DNA of 64,000 nucleotides from Dictyobacter vulcani (GCF_008974265.1 NZ_BKZW01000002.1:372001-436000), one strand, 5' to 3'; shown: positions 26,216-35,793, numbered from the stretch's first letter. Notes: generated by a model not told the origin, from the sequence alone. Made by a program: numbers and translations.

Positions 26216-26241
26216 TGGTCTTACTGCAAAGGAAAAAACAC

Positions 26242-26916
26242 ATGAAAACGTTAGCGCAAAGTACTGGAGAACAGTCGACGGCGACGGGACTGCTCCTGGC
26301 TTGCGGTGCCCTTGGTTCGCTGTGCAACATTGTTGTTCTTCTCATCCTTGGAGCCACACGTCCTGGCTACAATGCCTGGCAAATCCCCGACAGCTCGCTC
26401 GAACTAGGGCCTGGTGGGTGGATCCAAATTACCAACTACATCGTCAGCGGAGTGCTCCTGCTCGCTTTTGCCATCGGGCTCAGGCGCGTCCTGCGCACCG
26501 GATGTGGTTCTACCTGGGGACCCATCCTGCTCGGCATCTTTGGCCTCACCTTCATCGGGATTGGGATCTTCGTGACCGACCCGGTGCTGGGTTACCCACC
26601 CGGAGCGTCGAGCATTACAACTGTTCCCGGAACCATTCATAATCTCTTTGGTCAGCTGCAGTTCATCTCGCTGGCTGCGGCTTGCTTCGTGCTGGCACGG
26701 CGCGAGGCCGCCGATCCAGCCTCGCGCGGCTGGGCCTGGTATTCGGTTGCCACAGGTCTGCTGGTCGTCGCCTCTGATGTCGTCTTCGTCCTCACCTTCA
26801 AATTGTTGGACGGGGGGCCAGTAGGACTCATTGCACGAATTGGCATCATTGTGAGCGGGTGTTGGATCGCACAGCTTTCGATCCGCCTGATGCGCAAAAA
26901 GGCCTCGATAGCTTGA
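26242..26916 (+). CDS. DUF998 family membrane protein
   Basis: This 224-residue protein has six predicted membrane segments, starting with LLLACGALGSLCNIVVLLIL. The family-typical sequence ATRPGYNAW follows helix one, and FVTDPVLGYPPG and TIHNLFGQLQF are also typical of DUF998. The family has no known biochemical role. The ATG at 26242 follows AAAGGAAAA. It sits in the co-directional gene set downstream of a candidate operator at 26201. Confidence 0.88.
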   Translation: MKTLAQSTGEQSTATGLLLACGALGSLCNIVVLLILGATRPGYNAWQIPDSSLELGPGGWIQITNYIVSGVLLLAFAIGLRRVLRTGCGSTWGPILLGIFGLTFIGIGIFVTDPVLGYPPGASSITTVPGTIHNLFGQLQFISLAAACFVLARREAADPASRGWAWYSVATGLLVVASDVVFVLTFKLLDGGPVGLIARIGIIVSGCWIAQLSIRLMRKKASIA

Positions 26917-26943
26917 AACGGGAACGAGAAGGAGAAAGAGAGT

Positions 26944-27888
26944 ATGAGTACATCCCATCCCTTTCGTTTTGGGGTCACATTGCTCGGGGCCGCCACCAGG
27001 AACGAATGGATCGCCAAAGTTCACAACGTCGATGATCTTGGCTACTCCGTCCTGCAGGTGCCAGACCACCTGGGAAACCAGTTCTCTCCCACGCTAGCGC
27101 TCATGGCGGCAGCAGAGGCCAGCCGAACGCTGCGTCTGGGAACGCTGGTCCTCGACATCAATTACCGGCACCTTGCTTTGCTTGCCAAAGAAGTTGCCAC
27201 ACTTGATCTGCTCTCCGAAGGACGCTTCGAGCTTGGACTGGGTGCAGGATGGATCGCCAGAGAGTCCCAGATGGCAGGCATTCCCTTCGATCCCGCAAGT
27301 CAACGTGTGGGTAGGCTAGAGGAAGCCGTTCAGGTGCTCAAAGGTCTCTTCTCCGATGGGCCGATGACCTTTGCTGGTCGCTCCTACTCGCTGAACGGAT
27401 TTGAGGTCTTTCCCAAACCTTTCCAACATCCCCATCCCCCTCTGCTGCTCTCAGGTGGCGGGAAACGGATGTTGTCGATTGCTGGCCGCTACGCCGACAT
27501 CATTACTCTCAATCCTCCTGTGACACCAGACGGCAATAGCCTTGACATGACCGAGGCGACGGCGGAGGCAACGACACAGCAAATCGCCTGGATTCGCGAG
27601 GCGGCAGGAGACCGCTTCGCCCAGATTGAGCTTGGCAACTTTGTAATTGGAGGGGTCAGGACAGAGACAGAACAGCGAATCGATCCAAGGATCGCTGCGC
27701 TCTTTCGGTCTCGGACCAGCAGAGAGCAGCAGTCCCCCCAGGGCATTTATACCCTGGTTGGCTCGGTGGATCAGATTTGTGAACAGGTGCTGGCTAATCG
27801 TGAGCGCTTTGGCATTTCTTACATCAGTGTCTTCGAACCGGACCTGGAAACCTTTGCTCCCGTTGTTGCACGGCTCTCGGGCAAGTAA
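26944..27888 (+). CDS. F420-dependent LLM-class oxidoreductase
   Basis: This 314-residue luciferase-like TIM barrel fits the F420-binding LLM subfamily. Conserved stretches include LGYSVLQVPDHLGNQ, the RLGTLVLDINYRHLALLAKE region and SEGRFELGLGAGW near residue 95, with GGKRMLSIAGRYADII further on. Such enzymes transfer hydride between reduced F420 and an organic substrate. The gene has an AAGGAGAAAGAG site. Its place in the TetR-controlled set points to chemical detoxification or modification. The cofactor is inferred from the family. Confidence 0.88.
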   Translation: MSTSHPFRFGVTLLGAATRNEWIAKVHNVDDLGYSVLQVPDHLGNQFSPTLALMAAAEASRTLRLGTLVLDINYRHLALLAKEVATLDLLSEGRFELGLGAGWIARESQMAGIPFDPASQRVGRLEEAVQVLKGLFSDGPMTFAGRSYSLNGFEVFPKPFQHPHPPLLLSGGGKRMLSIAGRYADIITLNPPVTPDGNSLDMTEATAEATTQQIAWIREAAGDRFAQIELGNFVIGGVRTETEQRIDPRIAALFRSRTSREQQSPQGIYTLVGSVDQICEQVLANRERFGISYISVFEPDLETFAPVVARLSGK

Positions 27889-28014
27889 ACGCAGGCGACG
27901 AGTGAAACAGAAATGATCAAGAGTGCATTTCACTCGCGCCGTGACCCGCGAGCGGAGAACAGACAACGTGAGCAAGAGAAAAACGATGTCAAACAAGGAG
28001 AGAGGAAATACACC

Positions 28015-28650
28015 ATGTCATCAACAACACTGTATCGCTTGAGCGGGATCAGCTTACTCATAGGGGGCTTGTTTGCTGCTCTTGCTACCGTTCCCGTCTT
28101 CTTCACGGGTGAAGATCCTACCAGTCCTATCGCCGCCACAGCGGCTCTGCTTCGCATCATTGGCGACATGTTGATCGTCGTAGGGTTGCCTGGGATGTAT
28201 AGCAGACAAGCCCAACGAGTAGGTCTCTTAGGGCTGATCGGTTTCCTGTCCACACTTGTCTACGTTCTCATCACGGGAGTAGTTAATGATACCATCGCAG
28301 CCGTCATTCTGCCGTTCCTCGCATCGGCGGCCCCTTCCCTCCTGAAAGGGTCGCCCCCACAAGGATTACTGATCCTTTTTCTTGTCGGAAGTCTGCTGGG
28401 AGTAGTTGGTAGCGTGTCGCTCGGCGTAGCGATGCTGCGCACCACCGTCTTAACGCGCTGGGTAGGCCTACCGCTCATCCTTGGGGTAGTGCTCAACTTA
28501 GGCGGGAGCTTCCTTCTCCCGGCAGTTGGCACGACTGGCACTGTGCTATTCCTCCTCGGGTTGGCCTGGCTCGGTTTTGGGGTGTGGTCGTCTCGACAGC
28601 CCACGAGCCAGCCTGAGCTTCCACCAATGCCATTCGGGCCTGAGATGTGA
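28015..28650 (+). CDS. Hypothetical multi-pass membrane protein
   Basis: This 211-residue protein has six hydrophobic segments spread over its whole length, ending in a short Pro-rich cytoplasmic tail. The general plan, with ISLLIGGLFAALATV at the start and paired helices with short loops, is like DUF4386- or DUF998-type proteins of unknown function. The start at 28015 has AAGGAGAGAGG upstream. It continues the gene set after the LLM oxidoreductase with a gap of 126 bases. Confidence 0.75.
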   Translation: MSSTTLYRLSGISLLIGGLFAALATVPVFFTGEDPTSPIAATAALLRIIGDMLIVVGLPGMYSRQAQRVGLLGLIGFLSTLVYVLITGVVNDTIAAVILPFLASAAPSLLKGSPPQGLLILFLVGSLLGVVGSVSLGVAMLRTTVLTRWVGLPLILGVVLNLGGSFLLPAVGTTGTVLFLLGLAWLGFGVWSSRQPTSQPELPPMPFGPEM

Positions 28651-28829
28651 AACACAGGCCCGGCTCTCCGGCAAGGAAACGCTTTCTCAGCGAAAAAGGC
28701 GTTGATCTAGAATTCATTGAGAAAGAGGGCCTGTCCCATCTGTTCCAGTTTGCGCCTATCCCCGAAGCAAAACCCGTGATTGATCGTTACGTCGAGCGTC
28801 TCAAACATGCTACCGTGTCCCCCTCTTAA
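28647..28829 (+). other. Short coding-like frame, possible relic
   Basis: This 60-residue frame overlaps the stop of the membrane-protein gene by four bases (ATGA). It includes GLSHLFQFAPIPEAKPVIDR and YVERLKHA. The composition is protein-like, and the overlap would allow coupled translation. It has no ribosome site of its own and no known family. It could be the C-terminal remnant of a deleted gene. Confidence 0.3.
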
Positions 28830-28935
28830 GCACACATTGAGGTATGAGTAGAATCTCTGCCAAAGTGACTTATAGTGGCAATGTGAACAGAAACTGCTGG
28901 CGCAACTGCCTGAAATGCTGTTAAGGAGAAAGATC

Positions 28936-29538
28936 ATGAGCATCTATACCATCGTCCTGTTTGTGCATATCATCGGAGCCATTGGCTACTTTCTGAGCAT
29001 TGGTAGCTGGCTGTTCATTCTGGTGGGCCTGCGGCGAGCACAGCGCGTCGAAGAAGTGCGTGCCCTCATGTATGTGAATGACCTGTCAGGCCCGTTCGGC
29101 GACGGCAGCGGACTCGTGCTGCTCATCGCAGGACTCTACCTGGCCCTGTCGGTCTGGAGCTTGCTGACGAGCTGGATTCTCGTCGCGCTGATCAGCTTGA
29201 TCCTGATCCTCCCAACCAATGCTGTGCTCATCGGGCCACGGAGAAGAGCCCTCATCAAGCAACTGGAGCATTCAGCCCCAGAGGGGAAGATTTCTCTCGC
29301 GCTCTCTCAGCACATCTACAACCCCATCCTCTGGACGACATCGCAAACCACGGCGGTTCTGCTGCTTGGGATTGTCTTCCTGATGACGACCAAACCAGAC
29401 CTGGGAGGCTCTCTCATTGTGATGGCTGTCGCTCTGGTGTTCGGGCTACTCTCAAGCTTGCTTATCTCTCGGAGAAGACATACTTCACCACAAGAGGCGG
29501 CGGACCAACGGGTACCGAACAACGTGTCGGCTAGCTAG
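28936..29538 (+). CDS. DUF2269-like integral membrane protein
   Basis: This 200-residue protein has four membrane segments and starts with IVLFVHIIGAIGYFLSIGSW, a helix with conserved His-Ile-Ile-Gly as in DUF2269 proteins. A long loop with GPRRRALIKQLE separates the helix pairs. The ATG at 28936 has an AAGGAGAAAGA site; the upstream in-frame start lacks one. The function is unknown. It ends the membrane-protein part of the set and is followed by a terminator. Confidence 0.8.
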   Translation: MSIYTIVLFVHIIGAIGYFLSIGSWLFILVGLRRAQRVEEVRALMYVNDLSGPFGDGSGLVLLIAGLYLALSVWSLLTSWILVALISLILILPTNAVLIGPRRRALIKQLEHSAPEGKISLALSQHIYNPILWTTSQTTAVLLLGIVFLMTTKPDLGGSLIVMAVALVFGLLSSLLISRRRHTSPQEAADQRVPNNVSAS

Positions 29539-29584
29539 CAGTCTGTCGGAGAAAAGGAGTCCTGCCACGTTTCTTCGAGCCTGT

Positions 29585-29620
29585 AAAAAAGAGGCACTAC
29601 CTCTATAGGTGGTCTTTTTT
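29585..29620 (+). terminator. Rho-independent terminator
   Basis: AAAAAAG at 29585 and CTTTTTT at 29614 flank a stem ACTACCT/AGGTGGT (one G-T pair) with a 4-base loop. A six-T tract follows the stem directly. This is a classical intrinsic terminator 47 bases after the DUF2269-like gene and, with its A tract, could act on both strands. Confidence 0.7.
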
Positions 29621-29802
29621 GCCAATGGTCATTAACCATTCTGCTGCTATAAAATGGAAACACGCTGGAGACAAGGAAAGAGAGAGACCATAATCTTGGA
29701 ACAGGCCCATGGTACGAACACGCCAGCCGTCGCTTCAGGCTCTCCTCATCTGGCTGGGGAAGAATGAAACGAGATATACATAAGAAAAAAAGGAGATGGT
29801 TC

Positions 29803-30162
29803 ATGGAGAAAGTTCGCCTCACTGAGAAATTCGCATCGTTCGAGCAGCATTGGACTCCGAAAATTGTTGGGGAGTTGAATGACTCCTATGTCCTTCTTGC
29901 GAAGCTGAAAGGCGAGTTGTTCTGGCATATGCACGAAAGGGAAGATGAGCTCTTTCTGGTGATCAAGGGCACATTGCTCTTGAAATTGCGTGATCGTGAT
30001 GTCAGGTTGGAAGAAGGAGAGTTTTTTATCGTTCCGAAAGGAGTTGAGCACCTGCCAATAGCAGAAGAAGAAGCCCAAGTGTTCCTGCTGGAACCGAAAT
30101 CTACAAAGCATACCGGCAATGTGGTGAATGAGCGGACGGTGATGGACTACGAACGTCTTTGA
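29803..30162 (+). CDS. Cupin-domain protein
   Basis: This 119-residue single-cupin protein has the two metal-binding motifs. FWHMHEREDELFLVIKG carries His, His and Glu in the GxxHxHxxxxEx pattern, and GEFFIVPKGVEHLP carries the last His. Small cupins of this type occur in sugar or small-molecule isomerases, dioxygenases and binding proteins. The substrate is unknown. The ATG at 29803 has AAGGAG upstream. It lies after the terminator of the preceding set and is transcribed separately. Confidence 0.9.
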   Translation: MEKVRLTEKFASFEQHWTPKIVGELNDSYVLLAKLKGELFWHMHEREDELFLVIKGTLLLKLRDRDVRLEEGEFFIVPKGVEHLPIAEEEAQVFLLEPKSTKHTGNVVNERTVMDYERL

Positions 30163-30202
30163 GCGTATTTTACAAACGCTTCATCAAGATATGCTGGTAA
30201 GT

Positions 30203-30349
30203 ATAAGTAGAAGATTCAAAAAGGGGGACTACGACCAGGCGCTTGATCTGGCAGTGGGGCTGGGCGACTGTCTGCCACCTGAACATCTGGCGCGCTTCGT
30301 GTGTCCGGGACATGTTTTGAAAAGAAAACAGGCCATGTATGCAGTCTGA
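30203..30349 (+). pseudogene. Possible IS1182-like transposase N-terminal relic
   Basis: The frame reads FKKGDYDQALDLAVGLGDCL then PPEHLARFV and stops at 30347. The pattern YDQ...LP..HLARFV is typical of the N-terminal end of IS1182-type transposases. Nothing further of the protein is present, and the resemblance is by eye. Confidence 0.35.
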
Positions 30350-30463
30350 TATGAGCAATTAGGAACTGCTCATCAGGCTACATTTTGGTGAGATGGAGGT
30401 TCCTCAGAGCGAGCAACGAAGTCTTTTCCTCCTCATGAAAGTTTCTGCTAGATAATACATGAG

Positions 30464-30520
30464 TTGCATCAGAACACCAGACCCCTGCATTCCCGCTTGG
30501 GGTCGGGTGTTCTGATGCAA
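30464..30520. terminator. Long stem-loop, 15 + 6 paired bases
   Basis: TTGCATCAGAACACC (30464-30478) pairs with 30506-30520. After one unpaired base on each side, GACCCC (30480-30485) pairs with GGGGTC (30499-30504). It lies between two convergent genes, 132 bases from the end of the minus-strand gene, and could stop transcription from either side. There is no T tract. Confidence 0.5.
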
Positions 30521-30651
30521 GCATGCGAAGGCCACCCAAGCTCGGCAATGAGGTGACGGTAGCGCTCAAAGGTAGACGTGGGCGTATCATCACCACGGAA
30601 TAAGCCGAACTGAAAATGCTTGTCGGATTGCGAACAGAAATCCGCTTCCCC

Positions 30652-31398
30652 CTATGCAAGATGATAGAAAATGGGCATGGCCCCAACATGGTTCACATTG
30701 AGATTCGCCTGCATATAAGTCCTGAAGCTCTTCTTAGTAACCTGCTGCCACAGAAAGCTCAACAGTCCATTCCAGCGCGCGTGGTTGATGATGGTATAGT
30801 TGGACTGCTCTCCCTCCAGTGGGAGGAGGAGGGTGGAATTGTCCATTCCTGTCTCCACGGCATACCAGCCAGCCAGATAGTCCCAGAGGGCCAAAGTCAC
30901 TTGTGAGTCTTCACCTACAAAGTAGTTGAAGAGAAAAATCCCTTTGCGCCTCTTCTCGACATCCCCAACGCGCTTCACGTTGCGTGCGACGATGCTGTGC
31001 AGATCACTGGCTTTGCTGCTAAGAGCATCAACCAGCATGGCATATTCTTCCGTCTTCTGCACCTGGCGCGCGGTTTCAGGTGACCGTGTCTCAACAAGCA
31101 CGACGATATCATAGCGAGGAAGATGAATCGAGTCGCGGTGTTGCTTGACATAACCACTGGATGGTGCCATCACGATGGCGTGAAAGACGGTCGCCTTCTC
31201 GAACGCTTCAAGCTGTTCAAGCTGCTGCGCGAGGTACTTGAGCCTTGCAATCAGTTGGCCCTTCTCGCGTCTGATGGGCATGAATGGTGCCTGGCGAGGC
31301 TGTACAACTGCGGCGAGATGAATGTACCCAAGCGTTGTCGGCTCAATCAGCTTGACCGGGGGATATTTGGGATTCTCGTTGACAATGTGCAGTTCCAT
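30652..31398 (-). CDS. Conserved-looking hypothetical protein
   Basis: This 248-residue soluble protein has mixed alpha/beta character. The first half carries FHAIVMAPSSGYVKQHRDSI and YDIVVLVET, the second NYFVGEDSQVTLALWDYLAG. The two halves could be two ferredoxin-like barrels of the monooxygenase type, but that is a guess. The gene begins with a GGAGGGAATC site at 31399-31408. No specific family is recognised. It lies downstream of the LLM remnant on the same strand. Confidence 0.55.
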   Translation of the reverse strand: MELHIVNENPKYPPVKLIEPTTLGYIHLAAVVQPRQAPFMPIRREKGQLIARLKYLAQQLEQLEAFEKATVFHAIVMAPSSGYVKQHRDSIHLPRYDIVVLVETRSPETARQVQKTEEYAMLVDALSSKASDLHSIVARNVKRVGDVEKRRKGIFLFNYFVGEDSQVTLALWDYLAGWYAVETGMDNSTLLLPLEGEQSNYTIINHARWNGLLSFLWQQVTKKSFRTYMQANLNVNHVGAMPIFYHLA

Positions 31399-31450
31399 GA
31401 TTCCCTCCTCTTGGAAAACTCAGATGGTTTGCGCGGACTTAGCGTTGAAA

Positions 31451-32168
31451 TCACGCTTCACCTTGGTCTAGCAGATCGAGAACCGTCTTGAACCACTCCA
31501 GACTAGCGAGCGTGTTGGGCATAAGCCAGAGCTGGGCATGAGAGAGGCCCGCGCGAGCATAGCTACGGAGCATCTCGGCAACTTCCTCAGGTGACGTTGG
31601 CCCCGGTTGCTTCCCCTGTGCAGAAGAGTGAGACCATCCATGTGCCATGGGGAGTTTGACCACCACGGAGGCACTGCGACCAAGCGTGGCGGGGTCACGT
31701 CCAATAGCGGTACACGCGGCATCGCCTACTGCTTGCTGTGAACTGATCTGCTCAAGTCCTTGCAGTGGCCCCTCTGCATTCCAGAGGTCGGCATAGGTCG
31801 CAGCGAGGCGTAACATACGAGGCCCTTTGGCACCAATCAGGATCGGAGGGCCGCCGGGGCGTGGCCCGCGAGGCCGTAGTTCGCAGTCCTGCGCCTGATA
31901 GTACGTGCCTGCGAAATCAACTCGCCCTGTCCGCAGCAGCGGAACGATGATCTGCAACGCCTCCTCGAAACGGTCCACACGATGGTCGCTCTTGATATCG
32001 AATGCCTGTTGCTCAGGTCCATCCCATCCGGCACCGAGTCCGAGGATCAGGCGTCCCCCACTGATCTCATCGATGGTATCAACCATCTTGGCGAGCAGTG
32101 CCGGACTGCGGAAGGCCGTACAGGCGACGAGCGAACCCAATTTCACACGATGGGTCACGGCGGCCAGC
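31451..32168 (-). pseudogene. N-terminally truncated F420-type LLM oxidoreductase
   Basis: From LAAVTHRVKLGSLVACTAFR through ISGGRLILGLGAGWDGPEQQ to the C terminus this is an LLM-class flavin/F420 oxidoreductase. About the first 50 residues, including the first barrel strand, are missing. At 32165 the sequence turns into the start of a TetR gene on the opposite strand. The open frame continues upstream but with meaningless residues. It was probably controlled by that TetR gene before both lost their 5' ends. Confidence 0.8.
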
Positions 32169-32735
32169 GAACAGACTCGATCCCGCGTTCTCCAGGCGGC
32201 TCGCGAATTGCTGATGGAAAGCGCCAGCTTTTCCGGCTTCTCCATCGAAGCGGTTGCCCGTCGAGCCGACGTGGCCCGCATGACGGTCTATCATCAGTTT
32301 GGCTCCAAAATAGGTCTGCTCGAAGCACTCTGCGACTCTCTAGCAGTGACTGGCGAAATGGAGCAGCTCGCTTTGGCGTTCCGTCAACCAGATCCGCGTG
32401 AGGGGTTAGATGAATATATTCGCATCTTTGGTCATTTCTGGGAAGCTGATCGGCTCGTCACTCGTCGTCTGCGCGGTCTCGCGGCCCTTGATCCTGATTT
32501 CGAGCAGGTGATACGAGCACGGGACGAACGGCGACGGAAAGGTCTTCGGGTTCTCGTACAGCGCATCGTAGGGGAACACGACCATGCAGATCCAGACGCA
32601 CTCAACGAGCTCGTTACTGTGCTCTATGCTCTCCTGAGCTTTGAGTCCTTCGAGGCTCTTGCTGGGCCTGCACGTCGTCTTGAAGACGTCGTTCCTCTGG
32701 TTTGCCGACTCGCTCACGCAGTGCTCAGCCTGTAG
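32166..32735 (+). pseudogene. TetR family regulator lacking its start
   Basis: The frame has the TetR helix-turn-helix (SRVLQAARELLMES, then FSIEAVARRADVARMTVYHQ) and a complete C-terminal domain ending LAHAVLSL. Only the first few residues and the start codon are missing, since upstream sequence in this frame belongs to the antisense LLM gene. An in-frame ATG at 32079 could give a fused protein, so some function is not ruled out. Confidence 0.75.
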
Positions 32736-33051
32736 AAAAAAGCATGACGACAGAAAAGACGTGAGGAACTTTTCTCCTGGCAACGCTGTGATGAAGGCGG
32801 GCAAGTTTGAAACAAGAGATAACGCACCATCGCGAAGAAATCAGCTTCGATGGCGAACGCTTTCTTATCTGCTCGGTTTTTTGAGCTTCGTTGCGCATTC
32901 CGTGGGTGGAAACGACTCAACAGATGGCGGTATGCAGGATTCCCTGCCGCGCTCAATGGCATCGGCCTTGCGAGAAAGGTTTTCACAGATCGTACTGAGC
33001 ATCTCTAGGAGTTGATTGCTCTGCTTGGGGTCAGCGCATCCCAGCCTTAGC

Positions 33052-33338
33052 GGGGTAGAGCTACATAAGCTGTCACCAGGGGCAGAGTAGCGGGCATTGT
33101 TTACTCTGAAAGGTTCTATCTATCTTTTCAGGCACATAGCTTTGACAGACGAGTACCGAATTGCTGAATAGAAACGGAACAAGCACCTTTTTTGACCAGA
33201 TGACAGCCTGAATAATCGGCTTTTAAGCTTTTTACAATGGTGCGAGTTCCGACTCCACGCAAAACAGGAACTTCATGCTTTTTCTACCGTTCATAACTGC
33301 TACTTTGCGGCTGGTGACAGCTTACGTAGCTCTACCCC
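33052..33338. mobile_element. 287-bp MITE with 40-bp terminal inverted repeats
   Basis: The left end (33052-33091, GGGGTAGAGCTACATAAGC...) and the reverse complement of the right end (33299-33338, GGGGTAGAGCTACGTAAGC...) match at about 35 of 40 positions. No transposase frame is inside. Similar ends appear alone at 13550-13593 and 6542-6563. The short word TTAG occurs near both edges. It is a non-autonomous element of an unidentified IS family. Confidence 0.75.
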
Positions 33339-33989
33339 CATTAGGGGGAAAGCGGGGTGCAGGGGCGGCAGCCCCTGACGGAGCGCGAGGTGTCCTCGCA
33401 ACCCTCCCCCTCCCCTCTTCCCCGAAGGGCGGAGAGCCAAAAAATTCTGCTTCAGAATTAGTTTTTACCTCCTTAGATGTATATAAAATAAAAATTAGTT
33501 TTTATCTTTTTATATAAATAAATGTAACATAGTAACTTTGAATGTTCAATACCTTATAAGTTTTTTAGTTCTTCAATACCATTAAAACAAGCAGTTAAGA
33601 GATCATGGAAATTATGCATGTTATGCGTAAAATAACAAAATTTGTCAAATCTCCATGTGTTTAAGCATTGAATGATAAGCATCTCTTCACATTTCATGGT
33701 CGCTCTTCTCATTACGGGTATATGCAAACAACTACTTAGAGATTCTTTGAGAGCGAAACGGCAGAATCCTGCGATTTACACATAGCTCGAAGCAAAATGC
33801 TACTCCTAAAAGGAATTTTTGAATATCTTCCCCGATTTCCGTTTTCGCTTATGCGAATAAGAATAGATACATATAAGTTACGAACAGACTCATCTCAAGG
33901 CACTCCTCTCCCGGAAGAGAAACTGTTTGTGTGCGTGGTTACCTGCACGCGAGTAGACTGTTCAGCAAGCACGGAAAGGCATCAGTAAA
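33339..33989. other. Intergenic region: GC-rich hairpins then AT-rich stretch
   Basis: Positions 33340-33430 hold small GC hairpins (GGGGC/GCCCC, GCGAGG/CCTCGC) and a purine/pyrimidine-rich run. From 33470 to 33780 the base composition becomes very AT-rich, unlike the surroundings, with no gene. The last 100 bases form the leader of the acetyltransferase gene. Confidence 0.45.
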
Positions 33990-34499
33990 ATGAGTAAGCA
34001 CGTCCCAAATTCCATACCTAAGCCGATTCTCTTAAGAGACGTGATCGCGGACGACCTGCCTATTTTTTACGAGCAGCAGCTAGATCCCGAGGCCAACTAT
34101 ATGGCGGCCTTTACAGCCAAAGACCCAACTGACCGCGAAGCCTTTATGCACCATTGGCAGAAGATTCTCAATGATGAGAGCACCACGAATAAGACGATTA
34201 TTTCTGGGGAACAAGTGGCAGGAAGTGTCGCGAGCTATCGAGATGAAGAGATGGATGGACCAGAAGTCACCTACTGGCTTGGCAAGTCCTACTGGGGCCA
34301 GGGCATCGCCACCCAGGCGCTCACAGCCTTGCTAGATATGGTGCAAGTGCGCCCCATCTTTGCCCGCGTAGCAAAGGATAACCTGGCCTCGCGCCGCGTC
34401 CTGGAGAAATGCGGCTTCACTGTCTGTGGCGAAGGACGAGGCTACGCCAACGCCCGTGGCACGGAAATTGAGGAGCTTATCCTCCGCCAGGATGCTTGA
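33990..34499 (+). CDS. GNAT family N-acetyltransferase
   Basis: This 169-residue protein is a RimJ/RimL-type GNAT. The acetyl-CoA-binding loop is in YWGQGIATQAL (QxxGxA-like), and the typical C-terminal ARVAKDNLASRRVLEKCGF is clear. The substrate could be a protein N terminus or a small amine. The gene is monocistronic behind an AT-rich leader. No conserved partner is next to it. Confidence 0.9.
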   Translation: MSKHVPNSIPKPILLRDVIADDLPIFYEQQLDPEANYMAAFTAKDPTDREAFMHHWQKILNDESTTNKTIISGEQVAGSVASYRDEEMDGPEVTYWLGKSYWGQGIATQALTALLDMVQVRPIFARVAKDNLASRRVLEKCGFTVCGEGRGYANARGTEIEELILRQDA

Positions 34500-34704
34500 G
34501 CATGAAACCATTCCCAATCACCCCTTTATTCTATTTCCCAACAGGCATATCAGTGCGATTCTGAGACCGCGTTTTGGAATGCGCAGCGGTGATCCTGCGT
34601 GGCAAGAAGAGCAAGATAGAAGAAGTTTTGCTCCTTTCTCTGTGCTATGATACTCACGCTCCTCCTCATGGGAGCACATGATCAGAAGTAAGGAGCAGAC
34701 AGCT

Positions 34705-35232
34705 ATGACAGAACAGGTATCTCCTCTGGCCACGTTTTATAAACCAGGTTGGGAGAACTATCAACAAGCCATTGTCAAAACTATCGCACCGCTTTCCTCC
34801 GAACAACTTGCCCTCTCTGGGGCGCCACATTCCGTGTCCATCGGAGAGCTTCTCGCCCGTATGATCGGTGCACGCGTCAACTGGTTCTTTGCATGGATGG
34901 GGGAAGAAAATGCCGCTATGGCCGCTATAGACCGCTGGGCGTCCAGCGATGAGTCAGCTGTGCCTGAGGCCGCTGAACTGGTCGCCATGTTTGAGGAGAC
35001 CTGGCGCGTGATCTCTTCCGCCCTGGACCGCTGGACCTCTGCGGATCTGGAACAGCTTATTGTACCTCCAGCCTCTCAGCAGGAATGGCGACGGAGCCAT
35101 GGGAAAGAGGAAGAGCCTCCGCATACACGGCAGTGGATTGTCTGGCATGTCATGGAACATGAGATCCATCATGGAGGCGAGCTTTCCCTGGCCTTGGGAA
35201 CCTATGGGGTGGACAGTTTCTATACTTGGTGA
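34705..35232 (+). CDS. DinB family protein
   Basis: This 175-residue protein is a four-helix DinB/YfiT-like protein. Metal-binding His residues are expected in the first helix pair and in HVMEHEIHHGGE near the C terminus, the most typical DinB feature. The family includes thiol-dependent transferases and DNA-damage-induced proteins, mostly of unknown activity. The ATG at 34705 has TAAGGAG upstream. Confidence 0.9.
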   Translation: MTEQVSPLATFYKPGWENYQQAIVKTIAPLSSEQLALSGAPHSVSIGELLARMIGARVNWFFAWMGEENAAMAAIDRWASSDESAVPEAAELVAMFEETWRVISSALDRWTSADLEQLIVPPASQQEWRRSHGKEEEPPHTRQWIVWHVMEHEIHHGGELSLALGTYGVDSFYTW

Positions 35233-35538
35233 GGATCAACGATCCTCATACCTGGTCCAGTGCTACGCAAGCGACAATGAGCGAGCTTAATAGGGTGATC
35301 TCATGGACGGTAGTATGTGTTACGCAGCCGGATATCTTTATGGCCGATCTTTTATCTGGATGCGGCTGAAGGAAGGTATAATCCTACTACTGAAGAGGTT
35401 GTTGTGAACGCTTTGAGTTATAACCTATTCTGAAAGTCAACTGATTCCCTGGTATATATGAATGATGAACATGAGAAGGGAAGATGTGCTCAAGAACAAA
35501 AAAGCGAGTTCGGTTCGCTTCCACCCATACAACGCTGA

Positions 35539-35736
35539 GAAGTAGAACTGTTCACCTCACAAGACCTTCATCAGGTGAAGGAGTGCCCGGGCAACAAGGG
35601 ATGTGGTTGGCTTTTTCTTGACACCAGTAAGAATGGCCGTCGTCAGTGGTGCAGTATGCAAGGATGCGGGAGCCGTGCCAAGAGGCGAAGGCAGTATGGA
35701 CGTCAGCGTCGTGCAATCGCCGAGCCGCTCAGCTGA
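35539..35736 (+). pseudogene. CGNR zinc-finger protein, C-terminal fragment
   Basis: The frame reads VKECPGNKGCGWLFLDTSKN and GRRQWCSMQGCGSRAKRRRQ before the stop at 35734. This is the CGNR zinc finger with its four Cys, found at the C terminus of a family of likely DNA-binding regulators. The N-terminal ABATE-type domain and start codon are missing, with an in-frame stop right before. The 35233-35538 gap before it has no other gene. Confidence 0.75.
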
Positions 35737-35793
35737 AGAGGAACATCAGGTGCAAACGACCGCTTTTTCATTGCTTTGCACGCACGGTGAGCT

